Both the position numbers and the translations under genes were made by a program. Positions 34,967 to 46,124 of a DNA stretch of 64,000 nucleotides are shown here, piece after piece. Where the stretch lies: positions 94,360,911-94,424,910 of the forward strand of contig NC_084795.1 of the NCBI RefSeq assembly GCF_963169125.1, in the 5' to 3' direction. How positions within the stretch are numbered: the first letter of the stretch is position 1; each line of letters opens with the position of its first letter. Below the pieces are notes generated by a model. The model searched no databases. It was not told the DNA's origin and saw only the letters and a program-made list of their open reading frames with translations. Origin of the DNA: Humulus lupulus. Lineage: Eukaryota > Streptophyta > Magnoliopsida > Rosales > Cannabaceae.

Positions 34967-37900
34967 TAGGGGTGCCCACGGGTCGGATTTTCGGGTTTCG
35001 GGTTCATCGGGTTCGGGTTTTGCGGGTTTCGGGTTACGAAAAATGGTACCGAAACCGATCCGAAATTTTCAGATTTTTCGGGTTCGGGTTCAGTCGGGTT
35101 CGGGTGTAATTTCGGGTTTGATGGGCCATTTCTGATTTTGGGCCGAAATGCCCAGATTTGAAAAAATGCCATTTTTTTTTCAAAATTGCCATTTTTTTTT
35201 CAAAAATACCATTTTTTTTCTTTCAAAAATATCATTTCTTGGCAGTTTCAGTAGTACTATGTGCGAATATTATCTTATCTCATAGGCACACCCCACGAAA
35301 AAAAAAAGATTTTTTTTAAATAAATAAATTTTAACTAAAAAAAGTTCTTAGAAAGAAAATAGATCTTTTTGATGATTTTTTTTAACAAGCCAATCCATTA
35401 GTTTTTAACATATAATTCAATTTGACCCATAAAATATAAAAAAAAATATTTAAAAAAAATTAGTTGATAGATCTTTGCTCCTTTTGAGACACAAACTTAA
35501 ACTTCAATTGAGCTTAGCTGAAGAAGCTACTAATAAACACAAGTCAACCTCTAAAACCCAATTGGGGTTTTTTAAGTCTTCCTTTCCCACTATTTTTAAA
35601 GAGCATCATTATTGGTTTATTAGAAAAATTTGTACGATATGATATAATGATAGCTTAGTTCATCTAGAAGAAATGGTGGCCTTTTATTTTATTATTATTT
35701 GTTCTACTAATTTTCATAAAATACCACAAAGCATCCAATTTAATTTATCAGATAATCCAACAAACAAACAAAAAGCTATACTTTAAAAAATCAAATGGAA
35801 GCTTCATACAACCTTATGCTAGCTCAAACAAACTCATAATAACAAAAACGTAATTATAAACATAACAACATTATAACCAAATGAAATGTGTTATATATAT
35901 CAAACTTTGCTATATAGATTTATTTATATATATATATATATAAAAGCCACTACACAGCTAACTCATATCAAACCTAACAAAAACCACATTCTTCCCCAAA
36001 AAAAAAACTATCTTCTTTTTTCGTAAGTCTACAAAGCATGATCATATCAAACACACTATTACTACAACATGTCAACCCACCCCACCACCCCTAATAATAC
36101 AATTTCTTCTTTTTTTGTAAGTAGTCTCTACTCTCTACAAGCATGATCATCATCAAAGAAAGAAGAAAAAACAAAGAACTGAACTAAAAATAATCTAATC
36201 CAATACAAAAGAACACACTAATCCTAACTAGAACTTTGACCAATAAAAAAGAAGAAGTAGAAGAAAAAACTGCAACCATAAATAAACAACGATAAAATCC
36301 ATAAACTTAAGTACATAACTAGTTAACCACAAAACCAAAATAAAGTCCATAAGTCGTCTACAACCATAAACATTAAATTAAGTCTATAAAAGTTCAAAAT
36401 ACATGACCAGCAAAAGTCCATGCCCTTTCCTTCTTTCCTTTCCTTCATTCCTTTCAAAATTCAAATAAGAAAAATTAGTAAAGAAAAGAAATCAAGGATA
36501 ATAAATAACATAAAGGCAGGTAGGCATGAATAAATTCTTACAAGCAATTGCAATTCTTTTAATTTGTAGATTGTTGTGCAGCAGATGAGGCTGAAGACTG
36601 AAAATTGACGGAGGATGAAGCTGGCCCAGGCCCAGCACTTGTAGGATCATTGGTCATCTCTACAAATATTTTTAATATAAAAGATAAATATTAGATTATA
36701 AAAAAAATTCACACACTTAAAATAAATATTAAAATGTATTAAACTACCTGACTCAAGATACTCTGATGTTTGAAGCGCTTCTTCTTCTTCCATATATTCT
36801 TGAGTTATGATGGGTTGATGTGATCCGCTCCACCAGTTATTGAGACAAATTAATGCTTCGACCATCCTTGGGCTTAGTGAGCTTCTAAAAGGATCTAAAA
36901 TTCGACCTCCTATAGAAAATGCCGCCTCAGAAGCAACGGTGGTAACTGGTATAGCTAACACATCACGAGCCATGAGTGACAAGATCTTGTACTTACACCC
37001 ACTACTAGCCCACCATCCCAAAACATCAAAATTCTCAGTTGGTCGCTCAGGTTCCTCTTCCAAATATTTATCGACCTCATTTTTTGTCACTCCATCATCC
37101 TTCTCCAATCTTCGTGCCACAAACTCATCATGCAAATTTCGGGACTTCTTGTTGGCACTAGGTCGACCACTAACAGGCATGACAAATGTGGATGAAAAAC
37201 TAACAATAGAGGTTGATTGTAGCTGAGTCATAGATGCCGATAGATGAAGACTTGATGCTGTCTCATTATATTTTTCAAACATTGTCCGCATTGTCTTCTC
37301 TACCTTTTTCACCATCTCTTTGCACGTCATCTCATCATAAGTAGCACTAAAGCAATGACTGAGATAGTCAAGCTTGTATCTTGGGTCAAGGACCAAGGAA
37401 ATTAGAAGTGTCTCATTGCAATTATCAAGTTTTCCCCAATACTTGTCATACTTTAGTTTCATGCTAATTGCCATTGTCCTCAATAACTCATTATCATCAT
37501 CGTCAGCTATTAAGTCACACAGTTCTTGTTGCATATTGGAGATCTCAATGAAGTACTTATTAGCAGTAACATAAGTAGACCCACTAAACTTTAATGTTAC
37601 TTCATAAAAAGTCTCCAAAAACCTCAAAAACACTGAAGCATTTTCCCAATCATCAACAGTGGGGGGCCCCTCCTTTGGTATTCCATTTTTGTCAACCTCA
37701 TCAAAATAATTCATATAATTAGCATCTCTTTTCATCCTGTCAAATGCCTTCCAAAATTTCATTGCACAATTGAGCATTAGATATGTGGAGTTCCATCTTG
37801 TTAGGACATCTAAACACAAAAGTCCTTTACATTCAATCTTTTCCTGTATGACACGCTCCTTAAAATTTTTTAGCCTAGCAGGAGAAGACCTAACGAACCT

Positions 37901-39384
37901 CACAGCATTTCTAATTGCTGCAATTGACCCATGTTTTTCCTTCAACCCTTCAGTGACAATTAGATTCACAATATGAGCGCAACACCTCATATGTGAAAAC
38001 TTTCCATCCAAAATTAGGCCTCGCTCTTTCTTCTTGAATTTTTGCCTCAAGTATCTAATGGCAACATCATTAGACGAAGCATTGTCTATCGTAATGGTAA
38101 ACAACTTAGAGATGCCCCAATCTAAAAGACATAAGTCGATCTCATGGCCAATGGTTTCCCCTTTGTGATCTACCACTTGGCAAAAATTGATAATTCTTTT
38201 CTGATACTCCCAAGAATTATCAATCCAATGAGCAGTGATGACCATGTAATTCAAATTTTGAATGGAAGTCCAATTATCGGTAGTAATCGATATCCTCTCA
38301 CGACTCAAAATATTTTTCAATGTTGCCTTCTCCTCCTTATATAACTTCAATACATCTCTAGCAACAGTCATTCGAGAAGGGATCTCAAACCGAGGCTGGA
38401 GTGTTTTGACAAATCTTTTGAACCCTTCACCCTCGACATGTCTAAATGGCAACTCATCCAACACAATATATTGTGTGAGGGCTACCCTACAAGCTTCTTT
38501 GTTATAAGCTGCCGCTACTAAGTTTGTCTCCCCCTCTTTCCCTCCCTTTACATTCTGAAAGCTTAAAGTCTTTTGTCTCTCTCTCTGCTCATCAATCTTA
38601 TACGAACTTAGGTCGCATACTTTCTTAAAATGGTTCCACAAATGACTGGTCCCATGTTTTCTACTGTCACACAAGAAGTCAGACCCACAATAATTACATA
38701 TGCACTTGGGGGGAGGAGACTCTTTGTTAGGATCTGTCGAGGGTGGAGGAGGATCTTCCTTAGTAAAATGATCCCAAATAGATGACCCTTTTCCCTTTGT
38801 TTTCCCGGTACTACTAGCACTAGGGATGGGGGGAGGTCTAACCCTCTTTCTACTAGCTCTAGTTTTTCTACCCTGATCAGTAGGAGGAGTAGGGTTTTCA
38901 GTTTGAGTGAGAGGTGGTTGATCTTGAGCATCTATTGGGGGAAGAGTTTCATCTACCTCATCAATATCCATTACCTAACAAATCAATAGAAATTCAAGTA
39001 ATTGTTATTGCTAGACAAAAGAAGATACTATAAACACAAAACACACACTGATATACACACAAAAAATATACTTTGACCATCACAACAAGAGAGTGTGTGA
39101 CAAATGTAACAAGGCTCGTGATGCAAAACCATGAAACTGCTTCCCAACAATGAGTTTTTCCATCACAGAGCCAAAAACATGTAAAGCACAGAGACCTAAT
39201 GTTGTAAACCTCCGGACATTAAGTAAACATCCTATAAGCCCTCAAAGATTATAGTTATAAATTTCAGAAAAATTGAAAATTCATTAAAAACCAATCACAT
39301 CTTCAAGGTTGAAATACCATCACTTCAACCACCACCAACAGCAAATATAGAACATCATCATCAAAACCACCGCCCCAACAGCAA

Positions 39385-39416
<32 letters not shown>

Positions 39417-40473
39417 TAATACAAAAACAGCAACAACAGCAGCAACATTAAAGACTGTGTTTTGATGATGACAATATGTACCGAAGACGGTGGGAGCAGT
39501 GGGAGTGGGAGCAGAGAGAGATGGAGGCTTAAATGAAATCAAGGCATAAATCAATACAAAACATTTTCATCATCGGGCATTAGTCAAAACAACTTAACAG
39601 ATAATGTATTAGTTTGTAGAAAAAACTATTCAAACAGATTAATTGCCTGATTAATAATTGAATAGAGCAAAATACTAATTGACATCAAATAAATTCAGCC
39701 CATTAAAACAAATAAATTAATAGATTAGATTAATAGATTAAAACAAATAACCAAAACTGCCTAAGCCTATCCTAACATATATATATAGATATATTATATA
39801 TACATATATATACTAAATGTAAATATGTATTATGTACTGTGCTTACCGGACCGAGGTGAGGCGAGGCGTGTTGCGCCGCTGGTGGTGGTCGGTGGTGCCG
39901 CCGCGTGAGAGCTGAGGGAGGCGAGGCGAGGGAGGCTCCGGTCTCGTCTCGAAGGGTTGGGTGGGTCGGCGGCAGGCAAGGCAGTGGCTGGCCTTCTCTC
40001 CTCCTTGCTGTTGCTGCCGTGCAAATCGTGAACCAAGAGGGAGGCTCAGCTCAGGCTGCCGTGGGAGTGGCCCATGCTTGATGTTGATGATGATGGTGCT
40101 GCTCTGCTGAAGCTTGAACCAAAGGAGGACGACGAGGGAGGCTGGGGGGCTGGGTTGCCGCTTGACTGAAACGAAGGAGAAGATGAAGAACAAAAAAAAA
40201 AGGGGGTCGGGTAAATTTTTTAGGGTTAAATTCAATTGTTATTCAGTTCAGATTTTGATTATATTTATTTTGATTTTATTTTTTATTTTTTAAAAAAATT
40301 CAGTCGGGTTTCGGGTTACACCCGAACCCGACAGTACATATATTGCAAACCCAAATCCGACCCGATTTTTTCGGGTTTGGGTCGGGTTAAACCCGATTTT
40401 GTCGGTTTTTTCGAAAAAACGGATTCTCCGGGTTCGGGTCGGGCGGGTTTTGCGGGTTAAATGTGCACCCCTA
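34967..40473 (-). mobile_element. hAT transposon, 5507 bp, apparently complete
   Basis: Termini TAGGGGTGC at both ends (right end reads TAGGGGTGCACATTT in reverse complement), flanked by ATCTTATC on each side (34959-34966 and 40474-40481). The three other copies of this LTR have a single ATCTTATC or its complement at this place, giving a clean empty site. Subterminal zones hold clustered TCGGGTT/TTCGGGT motifs in both halves (34979-35120 and 40302-40460), as expected of hAT transposase-binding repeats. It encodes an intact transposase (36559-38971). The 1.5 kb upstream of the start (38972-40473) contains an (AAT)n run near 39385-39414 and a CpG-rich block at 39841-40160, probably promoter and leader. 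It is the youngest-looking element in the window. Confidence 0.93.
36559..38971 (-). CDS. hAT-superfamily transposase, BED zinc-finger type, intact
   Basis: DNA transposase expected to bind the element ends and catalyse cut-and-paste movement in the nucleus. Two exons are inferred: 38971-36748 and 36659-36559, joined across a GT-AG intron (36747-36660). Splicing replaces the intron-encoded hydrophobic tail with a serine/glutamine-rich end and gives 774 residues. The BED finger spans about 64-119 (CNYC...HLWNH ligands). The RNase-H-like core includes TTDNWTS and TIDNASSND with candidate catalytic aspartates, and a DUF4413-like region (SGSTYVTANKYF) follows. The hAT dimerisation domain near the C-terminus carries ARDVLAIPVTTVASEAAFS and LSPRMVEALICLNNWW. 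The basic segment RKTRASRKRVR near residue 35 could be a nuclear signal. No stop or frameshift. It is of the Ac/Tag1, RICESLEEPER-like type. Whether it is active is not known. Confidence 0.9.
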
Positions 40474-40825
40474 ATCTTATCTACTTTGCTAATGTTCTGG
40501 AAAGAACATAACACTGTAATGTGTAAGTAGATCATATCGTAGATTGGCAAGTCAGTGCAAATCATGTGCACTGACTAATCTTAGGACTAACTTATTTTGA
40601 ACATATAATCATCTTTATATTCCACTGTGATTACGTCACTATAAATAAGATTAGCTATATGCTCAGGATTTAATAGAAGTTTATATTAAACAAATAATCA
40701 AGAAAATAAAACATGTGAGCAAAGTGATTGACCAAGTCAAAAAATAATTTCTATTCTTTTATTAATAATAAATGAGATTACAAAGAATTTGGGTTTTAAT
40801 TAGGGCATAAAACCCCAACACTTGA

Positions 40826-41771
40826 AAGTTAAGGGGAAATGGCCAAACAATTCCTTCGATGAATTGTTGAAGTTTCTAAAGTTTGCATTTCCGAAAGATC
40901 GAAGTCGTTCGTGGCGGCCCGTCATGATAGAGTAAGTAACAAAAAAAAAAAAAAAATTCTTTATTAATAAATTATTTATCTAATAAGTTGTTTCTTTGTG
41001 TACTGGCGAACCCGAAATCTGGGAATGTACCAGGTTACATTGAAAGCTGGAAGAAATTCCACACTCACAAGGATAAAGAAGAATTCGTCAATGAGCAAGC
41101 AAAAACAGACTATGTAAGACTTATCTTATTGTTTGACCTTAAAATCACTATGATTTGGTTGTATTACTGATATTTTTCTGTAAAAATAGGAAATGATGTA
41201 CAAAGATTTTGAAGTGCAGAGCTAGCATGTCCCGTTTTCTATTTTTGATGAAGGAAGTTCAGTTGACGAAAGGATGATCATGAAAAAAGTGTTGGGTGAA
41301 CGTCCCGAGCATGAACGAGGAGTTGGTCACACATTAAAGGGGAAAAAGGCCTCTAGTAGTCAGTCTCAGACTCGGGCACAGTCGTCGTCATACACCCAGC
41401 CCGCTCAATCCAATGATAATAATAACAAGATGGGACAGGCGATGGCTAACTTGCTGAGACAATACAAAGCAGACATTGAGTTCCTGTCTCAGCGCCTTCC
41501 TCCTAAATCCCATCCACCACCTCAAACAATGAGATCGGATGAAGAAACTCAATGGTCGGAGATGTATGCGGCTGCACCTTCACAAGCTCCACCACCGCCT
41601 CCACATATGTTCGGAGATGACACGCCTACACATGTTATCCCGCCAAGCCCGCCTCAATCTACATTTAGAAATGGCACATCTTCGTCAGCACCTCCGCCAC
41701 GATCTCCACTGCCCCCAGTCATTCAGTTTCCAAATGAATTAGACGATGATGATGCGACTAACTTAGGATAG
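40826..41771 (+). pseudogene. CACTA transposase 3' remnants (TNP2 piece and Transposase_24 C-terminus)
   Basis: The first 100 bp continue the TNP2 reading interrupted by copia A (FDELLKFLKFAFPKD). The following exon-like pieces, separated by GT...AG-bordered AT-rich gaps (40932-41000 and 41113-41190), read NPKSGNVPGYIESWKKFHTH and EFVNEQAKTDY, the end of the plant Ptta/En/Spm Transposase_24 domain. The last piece (41274-41771, 165 codons) has MIMKKVLGERPEHERGVG, MANLLRQYKADIEFLSQRLP and a proline-rich tail, typical of the same protein family. Most of TNP2 and the start of Transposase_24 are missing, and a stop lies at 41224. Confidence 0.75.
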
Positions 41772-41939
41772 ATTATATAGTTATATAAATAGTAGTATTT
41801 ATTTGTTTTAATACTATTAAGACAATTATTAATATTAGATTGTATGGATTATTTTCTTATCAATTAATGGAGACTACAATTCTGATTATAAATTTTATTA
41901 TATATTAAATTATAATTTTTTATTTCTATATTAAATTAT

Positions 41940-42294
41940 GAACGAATTATTCGCCGCAAATAAGAGTCAGACAAGACAAATCACCCATTATTTGTGGCGA
42001 ATCATAGGACTATTTGCGGCGAATAATTTAAAGTATCGCCACAAATAAGGGTCAATTACGACCAAATCCAGAATTATTTGCGGCGGATTTTAATTATCTG
42101 CAGCGAACAGACCGCCACAAATAATGAGGTTATTTGCGGCGGGAATTTTATTTGTCGCAAGTAATGGTATTTGCGATGACCTTTTTGCGGTGACTTATTT
42201 GCAGAGAAACTTTGCCGCAACTGATATTTGTAGCGAATTTTGGGGGTATTTGCGGCGAACTTGATTACCGCAAAATCCTCAATTTCTTGTAGTG
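41940..42294. repeat. Right subterminal repeat array and terminus of the CACTA element
   Basis: Many direct and inverted TTATTTGCGGCGAA-type repeats (for example at 41949, 42011, 42075, 42128 and 42247) lead to the terminus TTTCTTGTAGTG, the complement of CACTACAAGAAA. The array matches the left one at 15420-15760. Confidence 0.85.
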
Positions 42295-42297
42295 TAG

Positions 42298-42943
42298 AGA
42301 CCTAGGCGAGTGTCTTTAGTAGTATATTTTTTTTTACTGGGCTTTAATGGGAAGTTAAACTAGCAATGATTGGGTTATTTTTTTCTAGGCAGAACTATGA
42401 ATAATGTAGTGCAATCAAACTCATCTCTTTCCCTCTCTCCCAGTTTATCCTACGTCGACGCCCCATACATCTCTTTCCTCTCTCTCAAACTCATTTCACT
42501 TTCCCTATCTCATTTTTACCTCATGCACCTCTTTAAGGGTAAGTTTGTCGTAAAATGAAAGTATTATTACTTAATGGTGTTTAGTTTTTTTATGTAATTT
42601 TTTATATGTTTTTTCTTTAATTTTGTTAATATCTGTAATTATAAAGTCGGGCAAAAAGTTAAAAACTGATTACAATAATCGAACTAATCTAAGACCATCT
42701 CTAATGCAAGATGTAAAATTTGTGCCAAATTTGGCACAAAAAAAGAGTCAATGCTATATTCGGTTCAATATTTGTAATTATGCTCAAATGCACAAGATGA
42801 AAATTAACTAAAAAAAGTCAACAATTTATTTAATATTTATTAATAATATACAAAAAGTAATCTTTTTTTCATTTTTTATTATAAAAAAGTAGTCATTAAT
42901 TGTAAATTAATAAATTAGTGGCAATATGGTAAATAAAAAAGTA
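42298..42943. other. Unclassified AT-rich spacer between CACTA and copia B
   Basis: No gene. It contains GACCATCTCTAATGCAAGATG near 42692, a sequence style common in plant MITEs, directly followed by a perfect 22-bp palindrome at 42719-42740. The two 62-codon ORFs are low-complexity or unconserved. Confidence 0.4.
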
Positions 42944-42987
42944 GGGATGATAATTTTACCCAGAAACTCGTTTACCCATGGGTACCC
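42944..42987. mobile_element. Left end of a hAT-type MITE cut by copia B
   Basis: TAGGGATGATAATTTTACCC followed by CCCATGGGTACCCC matches the typical terminus of plant hAT MITEs. It runs only 44 bp before the copia B LTR. No right half is found in the window. Confidence 0.45.
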
Positions 42988-44832
42988 CGATGGGGTTTTA
43001 TGCCCTAATTAAAACCCAATTTCTTTGTAATCTCATTTATTATCAATAAAAGAATAGAAATCATTTTTGACTTGGTCAATCACTTTGCTCACATGTTTTA
43101 TTTTCATGATTATTTGTTTAATATAAACTTCTATTAAATCTCGAGTATATAGCTAATCGTATTTATAGTGACATAATCACAATGGAATACAAATATGATT
43201 ATATATGTTCAAAATAAGTTAGTCATAAGATTAGTCAGTGGACATGATTTACACTGACTTGCCAATCTATAATATGATCTACTTACACATTGCAGTGTTA
43301 TGTTCTTTCTGGAACATTAGCAAAGTAGATAAGATCAGATGTATTTGCAACATCGGACTGGACTGATATTGACAGTTGATAGGATAAGTAAACATACCAT
43401 TATTATCTATCTAGTCATATCATATAGTTGACCATAGGTCAATTCAATCTCAATTCTGAGTGGTTAGTATTCTAACTAGTTGTATTATTTGAGTTCTTTG
43501 ACTTGTTCGTTACCAGCTTACCCTACGGACTAGCCCATACTTACATATTGGGAACTCAGTAGTATAATTGAGTGAGAGTGTTAATCATTGATGTGAATAT
43601 CTATGGATTCTGATGAAGAAGTGAAATTATGGTTTCCTTTTAGTTTGGTTCAAGGTGTTAAATGATAGAGATCTCATTTCAGTAATTAATATTAGTTTAC
43701 TGAAATATCATTTACAAGGAACTAAGTGTTTTAAGGATAAAATACAATGAGGGGTAAAACGGTATTTTAGTCCCATCTCATTGTAGACCGTCTATAGAGG
43801 ATTGAGTGACAATTATGGTTGTAACAATGGATAATTAATAACGTATCTATATTGCTTATGGAGCGTTCTATGAATTCAAGAGTGCAATTCTGAGTCTTTA
43901 GTGGAGTCACGAGGAATTCATAAGTTAGTAAATTTATTTGTTAGATTTATGATAACTTATTGGAGCCTGGTTCCATAGGCCCATGGTCTCCACTGTACTT
44001 TGGATAAAATCATCTAGATAGTCTCAATTAATTGATTTAATTATCAATTAGAATTATCAAAGTTGACCAAGTCAATTTTGGATAGTTTCACAGAGTTATG
44101 TAATTTAGAGAAGAAAAGAGAAATTAGGGCAACTTTATTAATTAAGATAAATTTCTATCTAAATTAATAAATAAGTTTAAATCAAGGTTCAAATTATAAA
44201 TAATTAATTTGATAAAGGATTTAAATAATTATTTAATTAATTAAATCAATAGAAAATAGTATATACCTTGATTTTAAGTCCAATGAGCTTATAATCAAAT
44301 GGGAAATTTCACGGGCCTAAAGCCCATGATAATTTTGACCTAGGGTTGATTATTGACTATTATTTTATTGATTTTTTAATTAAATAAATGACCAACATGA
44401 GTCTATAAAAGGAATGTTAAGAGAGAGTTGAAATCAGATGACAAACACTGGTTTTCTGATAGGTTTTAGATTCTCTCTAAACATATGTCATTTTCTAAGC
44501 CTTATTGTTCTTTTCTATTCTTCTCTCTGTATCTATCTCATGTGTTGAGAATTGCCCACCCTAGTCTAGGTGATTCTAAAGATACTTTGGAAGGCTGTGA
44601 AGAAAATTGAAAATTGATTCGGTTTCTTGGTAATACTCTGCGATAGAAAGGATACAAGGGTTAGAGAAACTGAAGGAATGACTCATTCATTCCGATGCTT
44701 ATAATGTAAGTATTTTTATCATTATTCCTCTTTGAATTCAATTTTAGAAATATGTTCTAGGTTATCTCATATTACTTTGTTTAATATTAGATATACATGA
44801 AAATAAATAAAGATCCTACATGTTTCCCAACA
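42988..44832 (+). repeat. 5' LTR of copia B
   Basis: About 1845 bp, aligning in reverse complement to both copia A LTRs and directly to 63466-63890. It ends TGTTTCCCAACA and is followed by ACTGGCCTTGGAGCC, the primer-site position. It has the uninterrupted hAT target (complement of ATCTTATC near 43328). Confidence 0.9.
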
Positions 44833-46124
44833 ACTGGCCTTGGAGCCTTTGGTAATCTTTATTTTTTGCATGAACATGTTAAAAATTGAATTATTTGATG
44901 TGATGAGTAATTGGATGGATTTCATGAGTTTATAAAGCATATTGAATTTTATGTGATTATTAGCAATTTTAGGTTATGTTGTTGAGTTTTCTATGCCATT
45001 TGTTTTTGTATATGCTTTATTTTGTGTAAAACATGTTAAAAATTACATAGAAAATTGTGTTTGGTTTGAAAAATGGCACAAAAAAATTTCTGCAAATTTT
45101 TTGGCCTGGCTGCCATTGCGTGCGCGCACACACCAGCGTGCGCTCTTGCGCGCGTCACCTAGTGTTCACTGCGCGCGTCCTTCGGCAACCAGTGCAAACC
45201 CGTGTGCACGCACCTGCGTGCACACCAGGCATCATCGAATTTTTTTTTAAATTAAAGAAATTAAAATGTGAAAATTGATTATTTGTAATCAAAGCCAACA
45301 ATATCAGATTTGTTTTATAATTTAAAAATGTTTTTTTTAAATAAGATATTTTTGTTAGTTGAGATTTAAATAAATAAATATTTTTACAAAGATTCAAATT
45401 CAAATTTAAAAATAGACTAACAACTTAATTTTAAATATTTTAATATATTAAAATATTAGAATTAAGATATCAGATATTTAATATATTTTCTTTTAAATAC
45501 TTGTTATTTTTATTAAATCTTTATTTAAAAATATAAATATATGTTTATTCTATAGTTTTTAATATATAAATTATTTCAAATTTGAAATTTGTTGGTTAGA
45601 TATTTTCATGGATATTTGAATTTATTTAACTGTTTTTAGATATTTTAGGGTTGTTATAACTATTAATATTTTATTTTTTTTAATGGTAAAAATATTAGCT
45701 TAAAGTTGTAACAACACAAGATATTTTTTGAAAAACAGTTAAGATATTGATTTTAAAGTTTAAAATTGGATACACTTTGAAAAATATAAATTTTTTTTCA
45801 ACCAATTAATAAAATATATTTTTTAATAAATGGGATTTAAATTAACTTTGGTTAATTGTTGATAAATCATATTTAAATTAAATTGATATTTTTTTAAATT
45901 AACCTAAACCAAGTTGATTGTTGATAAATGAAATTTAAATTAACTTTTGTTAATTGTTGATAAATTTAATTCAAATTGACTTATTTTTGTAAAAAATTAA
46001 TTAATTCGAATTTTTTTGATAAATTCTAGATAATTAATTGTTGTATTTTTGTAAATGAAATAAATTGTGGTATTTTTGCATAAATTCATAGAATTGCTCA
46101 TACAGTAACATGATTAATTAATTC
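44833..46124 (+). other. First part of the copia B leader
   Basis: Untranslated leader matching copia A 33452-32290 in reverse complement. It contains a GC-rich, CpG-dense alternating purine-pyrimidine block at 45112-45235 (GCGTGCGCGCACACACC and similar), much longer than the 40-bp equivalent in copia A. It ends where the Athila element begins; the last few bases (ATTAATTC) are junction filler. Confidence 0.65.

Larger units (their letters stand above)
21773..40820 (-). mobile_element. Long-LTR Ty1/copia retrotransposon, 'copia A'
   Basis: Flanked by CTTGA (21768-21772 and 40821-40825). On the minus strand: 5' LTR 40820-33453, leader, gag remnant, RT-bearing pol remnant and 3' LTR 23631-21773. 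Its domain order (integrase before RT-RNase H) is the copia order. LTRs are about 1855 bp once the hAT is subtracted, with TGTTGGGG...CTAACA/CTAAACA ends. LTR length and the pol motifs suggest the TAR/Angela-Tork area, which is only an inference. The LTRs differ by many substitutions and small indels, so it is not young. Three later insertions sit inside it: a gag-only element, a hAT MITE and a hAT transposon. Confidence 0.9.
33453..40820 (-). repeat. 5' LTR of copia A, interrupted by the hAT transposon
   Basis: Two parts, 33453-34966 and 40474-40820, together about 1853 bp after removing the hAT and one 8-bp duplication. It aligns throughout with 21773-23631. In element sense it begins TGTTGGGGTTTTATGCCC and ends CCTAAACA. 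Confidence 0.9.
15412..42294 (+). mobile_element. CACTA (En/Spm) transposon, opened by nested insertions
   Basis: The right end reads, in reverse complement, CACTACAAGAAATTG. The left end is CATCGCAAGAAAAAAGG, the same terminus with three changes in the CACTA core. Both ends are flanked by TAG (15409-15411 and 42295-42297), the 3-bp duplication expected for CACTA elements. Both subterminal zones are packed with direct and inverted TTATTTGCGGCGA-type repeats, the usual binding array for the TNPA-like protein. It encodes remnants of a TNP2/TNPD transposase (21310-21772, continued 40826 onward) and of the Transposase_24 gene (to 41771). Removing the 3.9 kb solo-LTR insertion and the 19 kb copia A leaves about 3.9 kb, so the element was already internally deleted. 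The mutated left terminus and broken genes make it immobile. Confidence 0.85.

Noticed and set aside
34966..35172. Proline/asparagine-rich ORF at the hAT end
   Set aside because: Translation of the TCGGGTT subterminal repeats.
39843..40235. 130-codon minus-strand ORF upstream of the hAT transposase
   Set aside because: Lies in the CpG-rich leader region, has no transposase similarity and overlaps another ORF in a second frame; could be an upstream ORF but is not supported.
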